Part shown: positions 45,248 to 49,272 of the stretch, in pieces
Layout: the number at the start of each line of letters is the position of its first letter
Position numbering within the stretch: position 1 is the stretch's first letter
The notes under the pieces: generated by a model
Databases searched by the model: none
What the model was told of the DNA's origin: nothing
The model's input: the letters and a program-made list of their open reading frames with translations, nothing else
Translations under genes and position numbers: made by a program
Assembly (NCBI RefSeq): GCF_024505185.1
Contig: NZ_JANIBJ010000032.1
Span: 1-49,272, forward strand
Reading direction: 5' to 3'
Length of the DNA stretch: 49,272 bases
Origin: Methylomonas subterranea
GTDB lineage: Bacteria; Pseudomonadota; Gammaproteobacteria; Methylococcales; Methylomonadaceae

Positions 45248-45418
45248 TTAGTCAGCCGAGTAAAGCCGCTCTACAAAGCGTTTGAACCATCGGGGGCGGG
45301 CCAGAAAAATATAGACGCAGGCGGCGCCCGAAAATGGAATCGGGCTAATATCGAGCACCATCATGAGCAGCAGCAAACACAGCCATTTCAAGCGCCAGAA
45401 CAAACCGGGCCCGGCCAT
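45248..45418 (-). CDS. Small membrane protein, 56 residues
   Basis: The greB stop and this ATG overlap in TGATG, so translation is coupled. The frame reads MAGPGLFWRLKWLCLLLL, then MMVLDISPIPFSGAACVYIF and a basic end with RPRWFKRFVERLY, finishing with TAA at 45248-45250. Two short hydrophobic segments (about 12-24 and 28-40) are separated by DISPIP. It is too short for many gene finders. Similar proteins of the PGLFWRLKWL type seem to follow greB in other gammaproteobacteria (memory, not checked). Function is unknown. Confidence 0.75.
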   Translation of the reverse strand: MAGPGLFWRLKWLCLLLLMMVLDISPIPFSGAACVYIFLARPRWFKRFVERLYSAD

Positions 45419-45909
45419 CAGTATGCTATCCCCACGATGTAATAGCGGCTTTGCCGGTCGCCTTGGTTAAACATTACTTCATCGTCCAGGTTTTTTTTGA
45501 GCAAGGCTTGGGCCAGCGGCGAATCCAGGCTGATCAGGCCGCCGCTGCTGTCGATTTCGTCGGCGCCGACTATTCGGTAGGTGATTTCCTCGCCGTCTTC
45601 ATTTTCCAGGGTAACCCAGGCGCCGAAAAATACCCGGTTTCGGTCGGCGGGTTTCTCCGCCACCACGGTCAGGGCGGGCAGGCGTTTTTGCAGATAATGA
45701 ATACGGCGGTCGATTTCGCGCAATTCCTTTTTGCGGTAAATGTACTCGGCGTTCTCGGAACGGTCGCCTTCCGCGGCGGCGGCGGCCAGGGCGGCGGTGA
45801 CGTGCTTGCGTCTGTCCCACAGTTGCGCAAGTTCCTTCTCCAGGGTTTTGTAGCCCGCCTGGGTGATGTAAGGGGACGATTTGGGCCGGGGTGGTCTCCA
45901 ACGTGACAT
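45418..45909 (-). CDS. greB: Transcription elongation factor GreB
   Basis: A 163-residue GreA/GreB-type factor that rescues backtracked RNA polymerase by stimulating transcript cleavage. The coiled coil runs from about 18 to 75, with LAAAAAEGDRSENAEYIYRKKELREI containing the catalytic Asp-x-x-Glu tip. The C-terminal FKBP-like domain has VFFGAWVTLENEDGEEITYRIVG and ISLDSPLAQALL. The basic N-terminus RWRPPRPKSSPYIT is typical of GreB. It starts 53 nt from divergent slyD. It is the first of three leftward genes. Confidence 0.95.
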   Translation of the reverse strand: MSRWRPPRPKSSPYITQAGYKTLEKELAQLWDRRKHVTAALAAAAAEGDRSENAEYIYRKKELREIDRRIHYLQKRLPALTVVAEKPADRNRVFFGAWVTLENEDGEEITYRIVGADEIDSSGGLISLDSPLAQALLKKNLDDEVMFNQGDRQSRYYIVGIAY

Positions 45910-45962
45910 GCTGTTCCGGGATAAGGTTATAATGGCACTTTAATTCAAACTACAAGGCAGTC

Positions 45963-46439
45963 ATGCAAATTACTGATAAAACAGCTGTTTCGTTTCATTA
46001 TACCTTAACCAATCCCAGCGGCGAGCAACTGGACAGTTCGCGCGGCGAAGAACCGTTGTTGTATCTGCATGGCGCCGGCAACATTATTTCCGGCTTGGAA
46101 GCCGCATTGGCGGGCAAATCGGCCGGCGATACCTTCAGCGTCACCATTCCGCCGGCGGAAGGCTACGGCGAATTGGCGCCGGAGATGGTGCAGGTGGTAT
46201 CCAAAAAGATGTTCGAAGGCATGGATGTGGAAGTGGGCATGCAGTTTCATGCCGACGTCAGCCACGGTTCCGGCATCATCACGGTGACCGAAATCGATGG
46301 CGACGATGTCACCATAGACGGCAATCATCCCTTGGCCGGCGAAACCCTGGTGTTCGATGTCGAGGTGGTCGATGTCAGAGCGGCCACCGACGATGAACTG
46401 GCGCATGGCCATATCCATGGCGCGGGCTGCCATCACTGA
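45963..46439 (+). CDS. slyD: SlyD-like FKBP peptidyl-prolyl isomerase
   Basis: A 158-residue FKBP-type isomerase of the SlyD group. The FKBP half is at 1-65 and again about 128-140, with an insert-in-flap chaperone domain between. Conserved parts are LHGAGNIISGLEAALAGKSAGD and IPPAEGYGE. The His-rich tail (HGHIHGAGCHH) would bind nickel or zinc, but it is short compared with E. coli SlyD. The ATG at 45963 lies in a divergent region with greB. Confidence 0.93.
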   Translation: MQITDKTAVSFHYTLTNPSGEQLDSSRGEEPLLYLHGAGNIISGLEAALAGKSAGDTFSVTIPPAEGYGELAPEMVQVVSKKMFEGMDVEVGMQFHADVSHGSGIITVTEIDGDDVTIDGNHPLAGETLVFDVEVVDVRAATDDELAHGHIHGAGCHH

Positions 46440-46573
46440 TGGTTGGATAGAATAGGCGAATTCCTTGCGCGGCTGGGCGGGAAGAGTGGCTTAAGCCTGT
46501 TCCGCTCGTCGGGAGTGTTTTTCTAAATGGGACTGGCCGCCGTGCCTTGTCGAATTTTATGCCGGAGGTTGAC

Positions 46574-47551
46574 GTGGATGATACTAAGCTGTTTATCGAG
46601 CGGATAGCGGCGGCATTGCCGCTATCGCCCGTCAATCTGCTGGCGGCGGTGTTGCTGTTGACCGGCCTCAATATGTCGGTTTATACCATCCCGGCCGAAT
46701 CCGAAGGCATCGTGCTGCGCTTCGGCAAGTACATCGACAAGGTGCCGTCCGGCCTGCATGCCAAATTGCCGTTCGGGGTCGATGAGGTCGTCGAGGTGCC
46801 GACTCAGCGCCAGCAGAAACTGGAATTCGGTTTTGCCACTACCGGCTCGACCAATCCGGATCAGATCGGCGCCGATCCGGCCCTGGAAAAATCCATGGTG
46901 ACCGGCGATCTGAATTCGGCGCTGGTGGAGTGGATCGTGCAGTACCGGATCACCGATCCGGAAAAATATTTGTTCGACGTGCGCGCGCCCGGCATCACGC
47001 TCAGGGATATTTCCGAAGCGGTCATGCGGGAAGTGGTGGGCGACCGCACGGTGGATGAAATCATCACCATAGGCCGGCAGGAAATCGAGGAATCGGCATT
47101 GATTCGCACCCGGGAACTGGCCCAGCGCTATCATCTGGGGGTGACCATCAATCAGGTACAACTGAAAAACGTCAATCCGCCGGTGCCGGTGCAACCGTCG
47201 TTCAACGAGGTTAATCGGGCTCAACAGGACAGGGAGAATGTCATCAATATCGCCAACGGCGAATACAACAAGGCCGTGCCGCGCGCCCGCGGCGAAGCCG
47301 ATCAAAATATCCGCGCCGCCGAGGGATATCGCTTTAAACGCATCAACGAGGCCGAAGGCGACGCGGCCGCCTTCAATCAGGTGCTGGAACAATATCTGAA
47401 AGCCCCAGAAGTCACGCGGGCCAGAATTTATCTGGAAACCCTGGGCGATGTGTTGCCGCTGGCCAGACAGCAAATCATCGTCGACGACAGCGTGCGGCAA
47501 ATCATGCCCATGCTTCCGATGTCGTCCAAACTGCTGGAGGCCGCGCCATGA
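46574..47551 (+). CDS. hflK: HflK-like SPFH membrane protease modulator
   Basis: A 325-residue member of the SPFH (stomatin/prohibitin/flotillin) family, forming with HflC a ring around FtsH and controlling its proteolysis. One N-terminal helix (about 18-38) is followed by the SPFH domain with ESEGIVLRFGKYIDKV, SALVEWIVQYRITDPEKYLF and VMREVVGDRTVDEI. A long coiled segment and a C-terminal DDSVRQIMPML follow. Start: a GTG at 46574, because GGAGG lies at 46564-46568; ATG at 46559 has none. It lacks the Gly-rich N-terminal tail of E. coli HflK, and hfq and hflX are not adjacent, so this may be a second HflKC pair. It overlaps hflC by 4 nt. Confidence 0.9.
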   Translation: MDDTKLFIERIAAALPLSPVNLLAAVLLLTGLNMSVYTIPAESEGIVLRFGKYIDKVPSGLHAKLPFGVDEVVEVPTQRQQKLEFGFATTGSTNPDQIGADPALEKSMVTGDLNSALVEWIVQYRITDPEKYLFDVRAPGITLRDISEAVMREVVGDRTVDEIITIGRQEIEESALIRTRELAQRYHLGVTINQVQLKNVNPPVPVQPSFNEVNRAQQDRENVINIANGEYNKAVPRARGEADQNIRAAEGYRFKRINEAEGDAAAFNQVLEQYLKAPEVTRARIYLETLGDVLPLARQQIIVDDSVRQIMPMLPMSSKLLEAAP

Positions 47552-48519
47552 ATATTTCCGGAAGATTCGGCTTGGCGCTGGGCCTTTTGATCTTGCTAGC
47601 CGTCGCCTTGTATATATCCGCTTTTACCGTAAATCAGGCGGAACAGGTCATCATTACCCAATTCGGCCGGCCCATCGGCGATCCCATCACCGAGCCCGGC
47701 CTGCATTTCAAACTGCCCTTCGTCCAGCAGGTCAACAGCTTCGACAAACGTTATCTGGCTTGGGACGGACCCATGGTGGAAATGTCCACCAAGGACAAAA
47801 CCTATGTACAGGTCGATACCTTTGCCCGCTGGCGCATCACCGACCCCATGCGCTACTACCTGCGCTTGCGCGACGAACGTAGCGCCCAATCCCGCCTGGA
47901 AGACATATTGGGCAGTGAAACCCGCACCGCTATCGCCCGCCACGAATTGATCGAAGTGGTGCGTACCGAAAAAAATCGCAAACCGGTCCTGGACGAAACC
48001 TTGGGCGACTTGGCGGCTGAAAGTACCCTGGGCCAGTTGCGGCCTATCCGGGTCGGTCGGGTCGCCATCGAAAAAATCATATTCGAATCGGCGGCGCCCA
48101 AGCTGGAAGAATTCGGTATCGAACTGCTGGATGTGCGCTTCAAGCGCATCAACTACAACCAACAGGTTCTGGAGCGCATCTATCAGCGCATGATCAGCGA
48201 GCGCCTGCAAATTGCCCAGCGTTTCCGCTCGGAAGGCGAGGGTGAAGCGGCCCGCATCAACGGCAACCGGGAACGAGACATCAACGAAATTCAGTCTACG
48301 GCCTACAAGCGGGTGCAGGAAATCCAGGGCGAAGCCGACGCCAGGGCCGGCGAGATTTACGCCAAGGCCTACGGGCAAAGACCGGAAGCGGCCAAGTTTT
48401 ATAAGTTTCTGAAAAGCATGGAAACCTACCGCAAAGTCATCAACGCCGATGCCACTATCGTATCGTCGACTAACAGCGAATTATTCGGGCTTTTGAAACG
48501 GGCTGAGCAAAAAGACTGA
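47548..48519 (+). CDS. hflC: HflC-like SPFH membrane protease modulator
   Basis: A 323-residue partner of HflK. TM helix at about 6-28 (LALGLLILLAVALYISAF) then an SPFH domain with AEQVIITQFGRP, PGLHFKLPFVQQV and VQVDTFARWRITDP. The C-terminal coiled region has RMISERLQIAQRFRSEGEGE and the conserved GEADARAGEIYAKAYGQ. The overlap ATGA with hflK indicates coupling. It is followed by 80 nt and the second CRISPR array trailer. Confidence 0.94.
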   Translation: MNISGRFGLALGLLILLAVALYISAFTVNQAEQVIITQFGRPIGDPITEPGLHFKLPFVQQVNSFDKRYLAWDGPMVEMSTKDKTYVQVDTFARWRITDPMRYYLRLRDERSAQSRLEDILGSETRTAIARHELIEVVRTEKNRKPVLDETLGDLAAESTLGQLRPIRVGRVAIEKIIFESAAPKLEEFGIELLDVRFKRINYNQQVLERIYQRMISERLQIAQRFRSEGEGEAARINGNRERDINEIQSTAYKRVQEIQGEADARAGEIYAKAYGQRPEAAKFYKFLKSMETYRKVINADATIVSSTNSELFGLLKRAEQKD

Positions 48520-48598
48520 TCGACAAGTAGAGATTTTTGCCTCGCCGTGGGTTAACGGCGCAATGGAGCGGTAAACCTGGTTGGCGTCTATTTTGATG

Positions 48599-49272
48599 CG
48601 CATTTCCAGATGACAGCATTTGGCCGGGGAATGCTTTCGTTCAATTCGTTCCCATTGCCTTGCCACCCTGCTTCAATGAGGCCCCGGCGTTTGGCCGGGG
48701 AATGCGTCTGTCGGCTACATGATCCACGAAGCAGTGCTGGAGCTTCAATGAGGCCCCGGCGTTTGGCCGGGGAATGCCGCAGCGGTTCGTTGATTTTGTC
48801 GAAAATTCGTCGCGCTTCAATGAGGCCCCGGCGTTTGGCCGGGGAATGCGTCGGCAAACGCAAGCGGCAGGGAGGCGTGCGCATAGCTTCAATGAGGCCC
48901 CGGCGTTTGGCCGGGGAATGCCTCAAAATCATCGCGTTGGGTTTTAGGCTGAGGGTTTCGCTTCAATGAGGCCCCGGCGTTTGGCCGGGGAATGCGCGTT
49001 TGACAAAGCCAACCGCGTCGGCAATTTCGCCGCTTCAATGAGGCCCCGGCGTTTGGCCGGGGAATGCATCGGCATGCACGCCCAGCCCTTTGCCGTCCAG
49101 CCGAGCTTCAATGAGGCCCCGGCGTTTGGCCGGGGAATGCCCGAATGCGGCAAAAGCAACACCAACGCCAACGCAGCTTCAATGAGGCCCCGGCGTTTGG
49201 CCGGGGAATGCACAACTAGACGCGCTAAAACCAGACACAGAAACAAAAAGCTTCAATGAGGCCCCGGCGTTT
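48599..49272 (-). CRISPR. Second CRISPR array, 36-nt repeats (type I or III), trailer end
   Basis: Eight full 36-nt repeats start at 48670, 48742, 48814, 48886, 48960, 49032, 49105 and 49176. A partial one begins at 49250 and runs off the window. On the minus strand each begins GCATTCCCCGG and ends CTCATTGAAGC, with a CCCCGGC/GCCGGGG stem. Spacers are 35-38 nt and unique. At 48599-48634 a repeat matches only in the part that is 5' on the minus strand and is degenerate in its 3' half, which marks the trailer. So the array is transcribed leftward and its leader lies right of the window. The ATTGAAGC end resembles class 1 crRNA handles (types I and III). No cas gene is present. Frames reading MRPRRLAGEC repeats are artefacts. 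Confidence 0.95.

Noticed and set aside
460-48598. A new defence or CRISPR-linked system between the arrays
   Set aside because: No cas, nuclease, toxin or defence-type genes are present apart from a broken Uma2; the genes are metabolic and housekeeping.
48588-49259. Open frames with repeated MRPRRLAGEC or HSPAKRRGLIEA at the right end
   Set aside because: They are translations of the 36-nt CRISPR repeats.

Overview
The window reads as about 48 kb of chromosome from a gammaproteobacterium, most likely a Methylococcales methanotroph (Methylomonas-like). The support is a formaldehyde-activating-enzyme (Fae) homologue, a Na+-type oxaloacetate decarboxylase operon, RpoH, GreB and HflKC of gammaproteobacterial type, ynb-like lipid genes, moderately high GC with GC-rich third codon positions, and type I-F style CRISPR repeats. 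The genus is inference. No phage, plasmid or conjugation genes are seen.

Layout. 1-459: trailer end of a type I-F CRISPR array, transcribed rightward. 636-4937: dienelactone hydrolase, a DUF4186 protein, two beta-carbonic-anhydrase-like proteins, a hypothetical protein and an O-methyltransferase. 5058-6534: promoter, a c-di-GMP-I-like riboswitch fused to an intrinsic terminator, then a secreted SGNH esterase. 6535-7190: decayed mobile DNA and a MITE. 7191-14083: membrane-lipid cluster of ynbC-, ynbD- and ynbB-like genes plus a three-domain acyl-ACP synthetase/ACP/acyltransferase fusion. 14682-19995: LysR regulator, PfkB kinase and oadGAB. 20241-24540: DUF2062 protein, PepSY membrane protein, ComEC. 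24543-28870: leftward operon encoding an OmpA-domain protein, a V4R protein and two Roadblock/LC7 proteins, interrupted by a second MITE copy, divergent from a chemoreceptor gene. 28873-30362: fructosamine kinase and a frameshifted Uma2 gene. 30644-33577: glnS, rpoH under a CIRCE operator, tRNA-Leu(CAA) and a terminator. 33761-37482: methylthioadenosine salvage (mtaD, mtnA), cysZ and the fae-like gene. 37927-44767: a 43-residue membrane protein and a giant bacterial alpha-2-macroglobulin lipoprotein. 44802-48519: ggct, a 56-residue membrane protein, greB, slyD, hflK and hflC. 48599-49272: trailer end of a second CRISPR array with 36-nt repeats, transcribed leftward.

How the parts fit. Most of the window is housekeeping and accessory metabolism. 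The two CRISPR arrays belong to different repeat families and both have their leaders outside the window, so the cas genes are expected outside. The most informative non-coding signals are the CIRCE site over the rpoH promoter, which would place sigma-32 under HrcA, the riboswitch-terminator ahead of the esterase, and the two MITE copies 18.5 kb apart. The least characterised gene set is the OmpA/V4R/Roadblock operon next to a chemoreceptor. The ynb-like cluster is a candidate pathway for an unusual membrane lipid. Two confident small membrane proteins (43 and 56 residues) are easily missed by annotation.
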